Translations under genes and position numbers: made by a program
Notes under the pieces: generated by a model
The model's input: the letters and a program-made list of their open reading frames with translations, nothing else
Database searches by the model: none
Told to the model about the DNA's origin: nothing
DNA from: Lingula anatina
Lineage: Eukaryota; Brachiopoda; Lingulata; Lingulida; Lingulidae
DNA length: 64,000 nt
Reading direction: 5' to 3'
Assembly (NCBI RefSeq): GCF_001039355.2
Contig: NW_019774881.1
Span: 331,942 to 395,941 of the forward strand
In this document: in pieces, positions 21,464 to 33,131 of the stretch
How positions within the stretch are numbered: position 1 is the stretch's first letter
Layout: each line of letters starts with the position of its first letter

Positions 21464-22461
21464 TTGATGTATGTGAAAGTGTAAAGAAAAAATGGAGAAT
21501 CTCTCTCTCTTTTGCCACCCCCTCCCTCTTTTAACTTCAGCTTTCAGGACAGAGAGACAAGATTTTTAAAATTAGAACATTCACAAAGAAATTGGTCTTC
21601 ACTGAAGATCTATAATAATACTTTGATCCAAAACAGTTCTGTAGCAGATAGATGTAAGTAACAATGTAAAAATAACTGTCTGTCATTCTCAAACGTTACC
21701 AATTTTTAAAAATTTTTCTTGTAAAACAGGTTTAAGATCTATCCTCAATTTAGTGGATAATATCCCAGGTAAAATGAAATTTTCGGCCACCATCTGAAAC
21801 ATCCGAATAAAGTGTCTGCATTCAGTACATGAAGGACAAGCGTATTTCAGAGGTTTTATAGTTTTAAAGATCACATTTGGAATTGTAGTTTTGCAGGATA
21901 TGTAGACAAAGATAATTTTACTAAGGGGCATTTTCAAACGCGTGTAGTATATACCTTTAAATATTAGTTCACGTATTCTCGATTTTCTTACTTTTGTCAT
22001 GCAAAGTTTGGTCAAAGGTAAACTCGTCGTGGACAGACACAGGTGTGTAACCAAGAGTGGTAATTATTTATCATTATATGTGGTCATTTACCACACACGC
22101 TGTGTCACTTTAAACGCGTCTCGTACGTCTATTACATACTCCCTGTACAAAAGATACAAGATTGCTTGTTCTCATTTATTTTAGAGGTGTAGAGGAAAAT
22201 AAGAAAGTAATAAAAATATAAATAAAATAGCAGGATATGATAAAATACAAGGCCGTGAAGGTGTTCAGTCGACTTAATGAAAAAAGACTATTACTGGTGA
22301 GTGGTGATACAAAGCAATGCTGTGTTCATTATCATTAAGGTGACCATCTCCAAAATGATAATATTGAAAATAGATAAATAAATGAACATAGTGCTATACA
22401 TATTTGCGGAATGGTTAAAAGCATTATAAGCCAACACAGTATGTGGCCGCTCTTGTCATCA

Positions 22462-22495
<34 letters not shown>

Positions 22496-22903
22496 CTTTG
22501 CATACTCTACAAAGATAAAACAACAGGTCACTGTCATACCGGTGCGAATCAAGCCAGTAACCTGATTTGGTGTGCTGTTAGCAGCGTGTTAACGAGCGAC
22601 CAAGTTAAACCATTAGGTTAAACTGTCGGTTAAACACGCAGAGAACTACTAGTAGTGCCACGTACACACCTGTTAATGGTTACACTGCCATGGGTCGACG
22701 TCTGGGCTGAATATTAAATGCAATTTTTACACGCCTAGAGTTTATTTTTAATCTTCCTTTCAAGGAAATAATAGCGTATTAATATAATTATACAATTAAG
22801 TTACCACGTTATCTTAAAACAATATGCAATGCTAATAATATTAAAAGTGTACGAAAAAAGTTAATGTTTTGTATTGTTTTTGTTCTTGTTAACACACATG
22901 TTA
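21464..22903. other. duplication arm and non-coding sequence
   Basis: 21464-21835 is the right arm of the inverted duplication. A 121-codon minus-strand frame at 21689-22054 overlaps it and is probably fortuitous. A (TC)n microsatellite is at 22463-22492. No other gene was seen. Confidence 0.45.
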
Positions 22904-22975
22904 GCGTGGATGGTGTAACGGTTAGCATGGTTGCCTTCCAAGCAGTCGATCCGGGTTCGACTCCCGGTCCTCGCA
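22904..22975 (+). tRNA. tRNA-Gly (anticodon TCC)
   Basis: A 72-nt cloverleaf sequence with A box TGGTGTAACGG, anticodon loop CTTCCAA, T loop TTCGACT within CCGGG/CCCGG, and discriminator A. It lies between receptor genes 1 and 2 on the opposite strand to them. The flanks do not resemble those of the other copies, so this is not a simple SINE. Confidence 0.95.
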
Positions 22976-23159
22976 CTCCTGATTTTCTTGATTTTATGTT
23001 TAAAAAATTATCAAATATTTGCGTTGCAGAGGTTATCATACTTTTATGTAAATTATTATTAAAAATATTTTTCAACTTAGTTTAAATCAAAGCAAGAAGT
23101 TCCAAAGGCGCGCAACTCTACATGTGGGGGTGGGGGCAGCTAGAAATATTTTTTAAGCT

Positions 23160-23198
<39 letters not shown>

Positions 23199-23578
23199 TT
23201 AATCCAGGGGGCTTTCATCTCTGTGGAAAATACTTGATAGATAAACTTGTACCCCATAAATTAAATAATGAAATAAGCCACTTGTCATAACGACCGGAAA
23301 TTTATCTGAGACTAGGTTAAGAAGAAATGTGTAGGCCTATATGGATGGACCAACCACTCTGGAGAAAATAGTACGTGAAACTTTTATTATTTATTGGTAA
23401 CTCTGCATAGACAAATATACACTCAAAAAATAAGGGTAATCGAATGAATAAGACCCTTGCGCAGACTTCAGTGTGAATAAAATGAATTTTACGACATATC
23501 TCAATAAAAATATATAAAAGAATGGCATACACAGTGTCATGTTATTGGTCATATTGGCCCCTTGGTGTAAATAGAAAA

Positions 23579-23614
<36 letters not shown>

Positions 23615-23624
23615 ATTGAGATCA
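22976..23624. other. non-coding, A-rich repeats
   Basis: Poly-A tract at about 23163-23195 and an (AAAT)n microsatellite at 23581-23616, abutting the stop codon region of receptor gene 2. Confidence 0.5.
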
Positions 23625-26600
23625 TCACGTGATGCTAAAAACTGGATGGTCAACATATCTTTGGTTCCCGCCCTTTTTAGCCATGTCGTCTGCTCCGACC
23701 ACTTTTCTGTCTGTTTCCTCAGACTCGACAACCTTCCTGTCAGTGTAGTCTGATTCCACAGTTTTTCTGACTGTTTGTTCATTCTCAAAATCGTCATTAA
23801 AATTGTTACTGTTGTTCTTATTCTCCATCACATAACGTGATCCTGGTTTACCAGTAAAGGAAGACGTTCCGCGTCCACTGTCGGCAGACATTTGGTCGTC
23901 TGATTCTATGAGTTCTAAATATTCTGGTCGCCTGTTAGCGGCAATGTCTTCAGGTTTTGTGTAATCATCTGCCTCGTCTTCTGCCACTGCTGACTCAGGT
24001 TTTAATGCCGGCGGGGGCTCCAAGGTGTAATAATGTGGCCCCTTATCTGTATTTTGAGTATTTTGTTCATGTAAGTTTTTGTTTTTTAACTGTGTTTGGG
24101 GACTTTCTAAGACGTAATAATGTGGTTCTTTCTTGCCCTCCCTGGAGACGCTCAAATCTGGGGACTCGGCGCTCGGCGCTTTAGGAGCAGACTGGGACGG
24201 TTCAATGGGGACGACGGCGTAGGGCGTGCCTTCCCCTTTCCCGCCTTTGTTTTTCTTCTTTTTGTTGTAATACAGCGAGTTCACTTTGAGAAGACCAGCG
24301 TAGTGGGATTTATCCTGTTTTGTCCTCTCCTCGCGTCCCAGACCGTCATATGGGGGTCTCGACTGCGGGAGGGGAGGGGCGACGCAAGGGTCGTATGGCT
24401 CATGGTAAGGGTTTTCGGGGTCCTGGAGAAAAAGATGTGTAAGAATCAGAAGTGAATTTTACCAACCACAAAGCGCCATGCTTATTACTTACTACATAAT
24501 TCAATTTCAGTTTCAAAATTAACCAGAGAAATATCTCTGAATATCAAGCGAGAAGCCAATCTCTTGCTGTTATCACACAGTCTGTCGAAATAGTATGTTA
24601 TCCAACTTGGCTTAATTACAACACAACTTTACTTTTTTTTACTATTATATAGGAACACGGAGAGAAAGTAATCATCTTTTACGTACCGGGTTTTCATTTA
24701 TTCTGTCGTATAGCTGAAATTCGCTCTCTGTTGTGTACTGAGGGTTCTCAGCCATGGCGCGTCTGGAAAAAAGAAAGAGAAAATTTACTTTCTGTTTATC
24801 TCTGAATCAATAGAACGTTTTGATATCAAGAGTCACATGTTAAACCTTAAATACATGAATTCAGAAATAAATACACTTTAAGCCCACATCACCACACCCC
24901 AAGGGAAGACACACGTTTTTATACAATACATAGCTTATAGTTAAAGCATGTTTTATCATTTTTTCAGAGTTGTGTATGAGAAAGTCAGGACAAGACAGGA
25001 GTCATATTATTTCTATAATGTATTTCGCTGTCACAGGAAATGAAACCACTTAAGGATTTTGACTGAATCATACACAGATCTTTTTACTTCTCCAAAACGA
25101 GTAAAAGTTTCTGAACTAAAAATTTTTTAACAATATAAGGTTTATTCGTACAGTATATTTTTTTTTATACAATGAATTAGCGACGGTTTCTGCCAAGTGA
25201 CGATAACCAAGCAGCGTGGATGGTGTAACGGTTAGCATGGTTGCCTTCCAAGCAGTCGATCCGGGTTCGACTCCCGGTCCTCGCAGTCAAGTTTTTACAC
25301 GTATTTGAGTTACTTGAGTCTGCTGCAAGCTTCATTCGATCAGCACAACAATTGCCAGACACCGTTGAAGTCTTCAAAGTAAATGTTTTTTGTTTTCGTA
25401 TTTACTTTGATATGTTGGATAAGATTTAAATGTCTGTTGTGTTTTCATACCTCGTTGTCATTTTCGGATTTTAAAAAAGAGAAAGAAAAAGTATGGCATA
25501 CAAGATATCATAAAACTCTGTATGACCAGCGCAAACTACCCAGACAGACAGTAATCAATCAACCTGTTCATGTCTAAGGCTTAAAATGATGAATTCGAGT
25601 TACACACTCAAACAATAACCCCTATGTAAGGCAAATCTTCCGCAAGGAAATACAATCAATGTAGGTCTATGTGTTTGCAAAGAAGGCACTTTTGTTTGCC
25701 CCACTTCAGTCAACTGACATGTGTAGGTAGCATTAGAAACCAAAATGACCAGAAATAACCAGATCTGGAGACATCCAACACAGATTAGTCTTCGGTTAGG
25801 GTTAATGCGATCGTCTGCTAGACCACGTGTCCATCATATCGACGCTGAATATTTAGTCAGATGACAGTCACTTCATTATCTGGTATACAGCTTACTAGAG
25901 GGAAAGAGTACGTAGTCACTTTGATATCTCGAATATATAGCTTACTTGAGGGGATGAGTACTACGTAGTAACCATCAGGTAGACAGATCAGACCACCTGG
26001 ACCACGGCAAATGTCACTTTCTTAAATGACCACTAAAGAACAATGAAATAATAGTTCCTAGCGTGTTTAAATTAAGATTTAGATATTAATGTCCATATGG
26101 GTGAAATATAACAGTTGGTATGTACATTGCTACGAGAAGAGATTAGTCAACAATTATCATGCTAATCTTAAAACGCAAAGAATATTTAAGTTAAAACGAA
26201 TTCCATAATAATTTTTGGACAAGCACACCTCGGCAGTTATATCGTGATGAAAATGATTAAAAGTACAGATATAAAGTTGTGATCGTAGTGAATACATTGT
26301 ACATTTAATAACTGATACAATATACATTTGTTAAGAGGTTAAACAGTGTAAGTAAGAGAGTTAAAGAGTGCATGTGTTGTTCAATAATGTATTTTTCTCT
26401 GAAAAGACAACTGTGAATACGTGCAATGCAAGTTTATGTACATCTTTTCTTAATACGAAAAATTACTATTGTTATTAGGGACCATAATTAACATTTTCTT
26501 TATAAATTAATTGCTTGCTTTCATGGGAGATGAGATTCTTAGCGCAGAGTGGGAAGTGAGCAGTCTCATACAGTTTTGCACCAAACACAGTATCACGTGC

Positions 26601-29600
26601 TAAATGTGACAAAAGAACGCCTCTAAAACTGAACACCAAGCACACAAACAGGCAAGGGCAAACCGTACTGCGGAGAGATGCATTTCCGACCTTGATAAAA
26701 ATAACACCACCGAGTTGTACTTAATCAGTCACACGTTTACAAGTGGGTAAAACAACTCCAGAATCCAGCGTTCCACTTCCCCTCTCACTACAGGCGGGGG
26801 AAGATAGAGAAGTAGGCTGGAGAGGGCAACACGAGCGAGTTTAGTAATAAGTTCCGGGTTGCCATCTCCTCTCCAGCTTTATTCACGATGCTCATTACTC
26901 AGAGATTTCAGTTTATCAAAACAACATGGGCATGGTTTTTACAAGGTGGTAGCGTTCAACCAAATTCCTTTCAACAGGCTTGGTTCAGTTGTCTCTTCCT
27001 GTATAATATTACAAATATGAAAATTATGCTTGTATCAGAAACTGGCGATATTAGTAATGGGCAGTGAATAATTTAAAAAAAACTGATTACAATTTAGTCT
27101 CTTGTGAGTCCCATAAAATAAACGCCTGAATAAAATAACGACAGCCTATAAAATATATCTGTAATTTCATACTCACTGTCTTTTCTTGCCTCCTTTCCTT
27201 TTACAAAGCAAGCAGAGCAGAATTGCGACCAAAATAAAGAGAACGAGTAAAACAGCACCAGCTACACCTCCTATTATAGCGGCGGTCGTAGAGTCCAAGA
27301 TGAACAGCCCTGAAACTGTTTAATAAGAATATGTACGAAATTGAGATCAATCAAATATACGAATACACTAGAGCTAGAAGAACTTAGTAGAGAGTTGATT
27401 CCAAGATTTGCACTACTTACTGCATTTGAAAATCTTTTTTCAAATGGTTGAGGTTTTTGCTGTGTTACAGACCAAAATATTTGTAAAGACAGTAATAACG
27501 TTTTTCACAATTTTGATAATTATTAACAGCAAGTTATCTGTTATCCTAAATTGTAATGATTATGTTTAAATAAAAACAAACAATTGTCAATCCAAATGCA
27601 TATTTTACTTTAATTAATTGTCTATTATAGTCCCAAAACTGCGTAATCACATTTGTTAAAGCCTTTCCAAATATTTTGCAATGGCAATCCAAACCCTCCA
27701 CCAGGGCGACAGACTGATTTTCCACAGATATTCACAAATATGACTCTAGATAAATAGACAGTCATTTTGGTCTGATGTTGCTTCAGCCAAAAAATGTCCA
27801 CAATAATAACTGCGGCCCTGGTAGAGGGTAGCAAATCCATATATTGTACAAGGTGAACCAGACGCTGTGTATATTAATATAATACGTACAAGTACCCTTT
27901 CCTGCCGTGGCGTTCGTCGTTGATGGCATAGTAACGGGCAGTCCGGGATCACTCCCCGGGGTCACATCACCGGGTATAACAGTTAAATTCCCTTGTGTTG
28001 TGTTGGTAAATTCTACAGTTCTATACGCCCCCGTTGTTGGTGCTATTGTCATCGATGTCAGCATTTTTGTCGGTTTTATCGTTAAGTCTCCGCCAGTCGT
28101 TGTTTCTGTTGGTTTAGTCTGGGAACAGGAGGGGTCTTCCGGAGGGCAGGGGGCGGCTTTGATGTATTCTTGGTTGTCAACTGTTGGGAGAACTTCTCCT
28201 TCTGGGACTGGAAAACGAGGGGAGTTCAGCTATTTTTTCTTACACTGTATTTTAGAAAAGTGTTACAAAATGTGATTATCTAAAAAATAATGTAATAATG
28301 AAAGCACCATGAGTAGAGTGGGCATACTGGAAATTGTAAGAAGACCACAAGGTTTGCGTTGCAAAGTTACTAATCCAGATATGTATACGGGATCTATAAG
28401 TTGTAAAAATGTTGTTTCATCAATGTTTTGATTGGTAAGAAAAGGTACAAAGAAAAGCTTTTTATTTTTTGTTTGAGATATGATTATGTCTAAATTGGTT
28501 TTGTTACTGTACCTTTCTTACCATATTATACATATATTATTGTTGTTTCACTATTCATGTTAATCTGGTAGTATTTTTAAATAAAACGAAAATCTGAAAG
28601 ATTCCACATGCTTCAGCCAGGGATTTACACAAACAAAAATATGGTCAATATTGTTATTGTCATCTACCACGAGGTGTTCTGTTTTTCATTTTAGATAACC
28701 ATCTTGAAACATTTCTTTTCATTACAGTGACTCTGCAGACAGCAAACTCATCGAAGCGCGTGTAGATTTAGACTGTGATATTCTCAGGGAAGATCTAAAA
28801 ACCCACAAAATGCTCTTTAATCAACGACGGACAAAACAGGACAATTATATCTTGATTAAAAAACGCTTAACAAGCCACAACTTTTCCTACATTTCCTTGT
28901 GACAAATACTGTGGAGAAAAAACGTGACCAACGGCCCAGGTGAATTGTGTGAACAAAATCATTAACATAAATTTCAGTCCGATATCGTCGTAGCACACCT
29001 GGGGGCCCTGTACCGCAAAACAACTTATATCGCGTGCCCCATGCACATTAGCAAACACCGATTAGTCTACAGTCCTTTATCTTTTCTAGAGACTCATAAT
29101 TTTCCACGCAGTTGAGAACCAAATCCACAGTTTTTATGCCCGTTTAACCCGAGCGAGCCTATAATTATGCGGAAAAATTGTCAGATATCATGGGCTTTGG
29201 AGATAAAATTAATATAAAATGCTGAGGATACTGATTATATTGTTGAAAACTTATACTTAAAAGAGGGATTATCGCATGGCATAATCTAAGCCACAGACGT
29301 CTGTTCTCTTTGTGAAGAGGTGAAGGGAAAACCCACAGTTGGAATTAACGAAGTAAAATGTCTGAATGTATTAAACATGATACGCATGTCTTCGCTGACT
29401 TTTTTAGCTAATATATCAAATTTTGTCAATGCCCATGGCAAAGCGTTGAGGTCCTTGATACATGCATCAAGATTTAGTCTGGTGCCGATTGAAATTGGTA
29501 TTTTCACCTCACCTTAAATATATATAAAAAGTGTGTTTTGCATCATATCTGGTTGACAAACATATTACAGTTAGCCCGACACTGTTATTATTTGAATGGT

Positions 29601-30339
29601 TATGTCAACAATGACATATTATATATAGGTCACGTTCTATTAACTCAAAGTGAACCATATTACATCTTGAACTCAGTTGTATTTATATCGTGGAATAACT
29701 ACTAGTAGGCTACACATACCCCTGTAGGTCACTGGTGGATTCTGGGGTGGGGGTGGGGAGGGCAGGGGCCACCCCCCCTCTCGAGCACCCCCCCCCCTCG
29801 GTTCACCTATAGTAATAATACCCTCAGGCTTGAATTCCTTGACTTTACAGATGGATCAATCAATCAAACTTTAATTAAATTCTGAGGTGAAACCAGACCG
29901 TAAAAACCGAATTTCGTTGAACAAGAGTATATGCTGCTACAGGGGTAGAACATTTTTGTGGTATGTATCAATAATAAAGTCATCCCGACTCGTGGACCTC
30001 CAGTACGTACCCACCGACTTGGCAAGTTAACAACCTTCCTCCCATACACCAAAGTTTGTACACTTAACGGTCAAATAATTATATCCCTCGCCAGATATCG
30101 CAATCGTAACACTGTTTGTTAAGAAGAACAACATGTTAAAACATGCAGTACTACATGTAGTTAAACGGCTGTTGACCTATATATGTAGTATAAAACGTAC
30201 AAAAGGCGATAAATCGTCTAGCTGCGTTACCCTACTTTACAGAAGTTTAACACAAATTCTTACCTGTGCCTGTCCCCCCGGCACGGTTTGCTCGATATCC
30301 CTCGGTTTTACTTTTCAGTTTTTTCCTTACAAACTCCAT
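23625..30339 (-). CDS. receptor gene 2: stalk / TM / tyrosine-rich tail paralogue
   Basis: Minus-strand exons: 27896-28207 (ectodomain, phase 1 to 1), 27177-27309 (TM, 1 to 2), 24687-24762 (juxtamembrane, 2 to 0), 23625-24422 (tail, stop at 23625). A tentative first exon, 30264-30339, starts ATG and ends phase 1; with it the model is 465 codons. The ectodomain is a Thr-rich stalk with N-glycosylation sites (NTT, NLT, NAT) and only two cysteines near its start, so no chitin-binding domain. The TM is AAIIGGVAGAVLLVLFILVAILL, then KRKGGKKR. Tail sites include LYDRI, PYDGL, HYAGL, PYAVV, EYLEL and an internal repeat EPHYYVLESP/GPHYYTLEPP. The tentative N terminus (MEFVRKK) is not a signal peptide, so the true 5' end is uncertain. 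Exon plan and phases equal those of genes 1 and 3. A tRNA-Gly gene lies in the 24763-27176 intron on the opposite strand. Confidence 0.72.
25214..25285 (+). tRNA. tRNA-Gly (anticodon TCC), intronic and antisense to receptor gene 2
   Basis: Identical over 72 nt to the copies at 21392 and 22904. It sits in the intron of receptor gene 2 between its TM and juxtamembrane exons, on the opposite strand. The internal A and B boxes are intact. Confidence 0.95.
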
Positions 30340-30860
30340 AATGACTGGAATAGGAGTGTCAAAGTTTCCAGCCTGACAGTGTCCACTGTTGTAAGTGTCT
30401 CTTACCAGGAAGGGGAGAGGGGGCTAATATATTCTCTTAATCTGGCGGCTCACTGCTCTGACGTCATCACTGTGTCATTGTCCACCAGTGCGGGGGTGTT
30501 ATGGATTTCGTCACGGCACCATATGAATCTTATCAATATTAAATGACCCTGCTTATTGAACTAATGGTTTATTGAGTTGAAGCTGCAAGTCAAGCTGAAC
30601 TTAACTGATTATGTTGAAAAACACATTTTAACTAGTGAGTATCAGCTCCCGAGAGAAATTTGAAGCGAGTAATTTGAAGTGCTCACACTCCTAATCGTTT
30701 CTAAAGTGAAAATGAAACTATGTTTCGCATATTAATTGAAAAACGAGGAATAAATGTTTGAAATGTTTTTACAAACTCCATAATTTCTGGAACAGGGGTC
30801 TTCAAGATTCAAGTTAGACAGCGTCCACCGTTTTCCGATTCTTATACTAGGAAGATGGAC
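30264..30860. repeat. ~85-bp duplication around the tentative gene 2 first exon
   Basis: ACAAACTCCATAAT..CTGGAA and the following bases at 30329-30415 are repeated in diverged form at 30773-30852, same orientation. On the minus strand both contain the sequence before and at ATGGAGTTTGTAA. Only the first copy is followed by an open exon with a donor. It may be a duplicated first exon or promoter. Confidence 0.5.
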
Positions 30861-31262
30861 TGGGTTTTTAAAAAAATATGTCGACAAGACTTTTATATGC
30901 AGTGTAACCTTTATAACCTTTAGTATGTTATTCGAAAACCATATTGTAGTTTTGGATAGGCTGCTACTTTTTCTTAGATAATGAAATTAAATCTCATTTG
31001 AAAAGGTTTATTTTATATGAGACTCTGTATATGCCAAAATGAATACCACAGTATCCTCGCAAAAGCCAAGTAATGAAAAAAGTACGAAAAAAGAAGCATT
31101 GAGCATCTATCAATGATTTTCTTCTATTTAAAAAGTGGACTATTTGGTTATTCCTCTTATCACTAAAACAATGAAAGTAGCCTGCATCTTTTCTCATCGA
31201 AATCCCGTTTGATATCCCTTTTGTTTTTCTCATTTTTTAAAAACAATGCTCCATTTACCCTC

Positions 31263-31545
31263 AAAGGGATAACAACTCTTCGTGTGAGACCCATGTTGCA
31301 GAGTGTTGCCTCCACAGCTGGCTACTCTCTGTAATAAAAATTGTACAGGAGACATTCTTCCCATACTAACCCCAACACTTCGACTAACCCTAACCTGTAT
31401 TTACATATGGGACCCCGAATTTCCATACCTAGGACTGCCATTCCTGTCACACTGAAACGGATTTATTAACCATTGCGAAGTATCGGAAAAATGTCGTTTA
31501 CCTCAGGAATTTTTTTGTGGCCAAAATGAACAGTTGTTATCCTAA
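31263..31545. mobile_element. palindromic MITE, GGGATAACAACTC ends (copy 1)
   Basis: Starts AAAGGGATAACAACTCTTCG and ends ACAGTTGTTATCCT. It resembles the element at 50911-51262 in ends and interior (ATTAACCATTG.GAAGTAT, GTTTACTCCAG-like). No ORF. Confidence 0.55.
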
Positions 31546-32113
31546 CCGTATATACAGTACTTGGCATGAGGAATAAATATATCAAGTAAAACTTCAAGTT
31601 ATGCTCGATATTTAAACATACAAAAAGCAGATTTATTTATTTATTCCATCTCTAATTTCTTTTTTTTTAAAATAAATAAATTAATTAATAAACAAAATAA
31701 ATTTGCGTACAGATACACTTGTTACTATCAAACTACTATCCGATATTGTCCTGTAGTTGGTCACGTGCACAAAAGATAATATAAAACCGTAAGCTTACAC
31801 ATTGTCCGATTACCGTTCTAAAATGAACGAATACATATACTTTTAGAAGTGCTGCTTTTCCACATACGGTGCAAAGATAGTATGAGATCATTTTAGTTTC
31901 CAGGGTTATCCCTCAGTAATCCATTCGAGGATATCCCATACATTCTAAATGAAGTTTTAGCCACTGGGGGATCTGGACCTGGTTCACATATAACCAGCTT
32001 ATTGTTGCATTGACTGTATCACTACCGGCTTACAAGACGATCGGTAATAGTAAAATCCAATTTATGGGTACTCTTGTATAACAATATATATATATAAAGA
32101 ATTTACTGGTTTC
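31546..32113. other. non-coding, nothing recognised
   Basis: AT-rich spacer before the retrotransposon remnant, with a low-complexity A/T tract at about 31630-31700. Confidence 0.4.
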
Positions 32114-32992
32114 GTGATGAAGTATGCTGCTGATGCATGTGACCCTGTGTATGGTGAATGTTCATTGTATGAGCGAGTGAAAGTCAACCCTTCTGTATCA
32201 TTAGCAAGCATGACTGGTCCGAGTGCGAGTGATGATATGGATGTCCCTCCGTGTGTAGTGTGTAAACAATCACACGGGTTATTTCAGTGTGACATGTTTA
32301 AGAGTAAAAAGCCTCAGGTGCGCTTGGACTTTGTTAGACGCAACAAGTTGTGTTACAACTGCTTGCCGGTCAGTGTAGAAAAAAGTCTGTATGCGGCGTG
32401 CCAGGTTGTGGAATGAAGCATTCAAAATTTGTACACGTTTCTGTGAAAACAGATCTCACTCCCCCCATTGCGTCACATACCTGTACTCAGACACAGTTGC
32501 GAAGCGTGAATTTACCGATTGTGTCGGTAAAGGTAAATGGCAATAGATCGGCTTTAGCACTACTCGATAGTGGCTCAACATCCACTCTCATTTCTGAGAA
32601 ACTGGTATCAGACCTTTCTTTGAGAAGCACAGGGCAGGTGCAATGTCAATTAAGTACTATTGACGACGTGAAGGGAATCCACTCAGCTGTAGTTTCTTTC
32701 CATGTGTTACCTCATGCATGGACATAATAAGAGAAGGCCTTTCATATTTAGGTCCAAGCCTCATGATAACAATTCTGTTGTGAATCCAATTTCCAACGCG
32801 ATAGTTGTGCCTGGCATACGTGTCCGGGCTAATCGGTTCGTTGAGACAGCGCGTTATCCTCATTTGGCGGGTTTGTCTTTTAGCGATTTTTCAGAGATGA
32901 ATAGCGCGGATTTGGTCATAGGCATGGATAATGCCCACTTGATAATGCCGAAACTGGCAAATCAAAAATGTACGCGGCGCGTTGTGTTTTAG
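32114..32992 (+). pseudogene. BEL/Pao-type retrotransposon gag-protease fragment
   Basis: Three overlapping frames together encode the end of a Gag and an aspartic protease. First comes a zinc-knuckle-like stretch (CVVCKQSHGLFQC..F.....R..FVRRNKLCYNCL). Then follow a frameshift near 32380, the retropepsin active site LLDSGSTSTLIS (about 32560-32596), a second frameshift near 32715, and a segment LVIGMDNAHLI typical of BEL/Pao protease C-termini. Reverse transcriptase, integrase and LTRs are absent, so this is a decayed fragment. It lies downstream of receptor gene 3 and upstream of gene 2. Confidence 0.8.
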
Positions 32993-33131
32993 GATATATA
33001 TATATATATCGCCAGTTTGCCAGTACATGGTGGCACATAAGATACAATAAATATTCCATTCTATAAAGCGTTCAAAATGTTAATGTATACAGCGTCTAGC
33101 AAGTCTCATTTCTCATAAGTTAATCTCCTTT

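Noticed and set aside
21689-22054. 121-codon minus-strand ORF
   Set aside because: It overlaps the inverted duplication arm and the related left arm does not preserve the frame; composition is like the non-coding flank.
20229-25285. tRNA-Gly copies as heads of a tRNA-derived SINE
   Set aside because: Flanks differ between the 22904 and 25214 copies with no shared body or tail; only 20229 and 21392 share flanks, explained by an inverted duplication.
28727-28902. Plus-strand open segment after a TTCATTACAG acceptor-like site (DSADSKLIEARVD...)
   Set aside because: Antisense inside the gene 2 first intron, no ATG, no partner exon and no recognisable protein.
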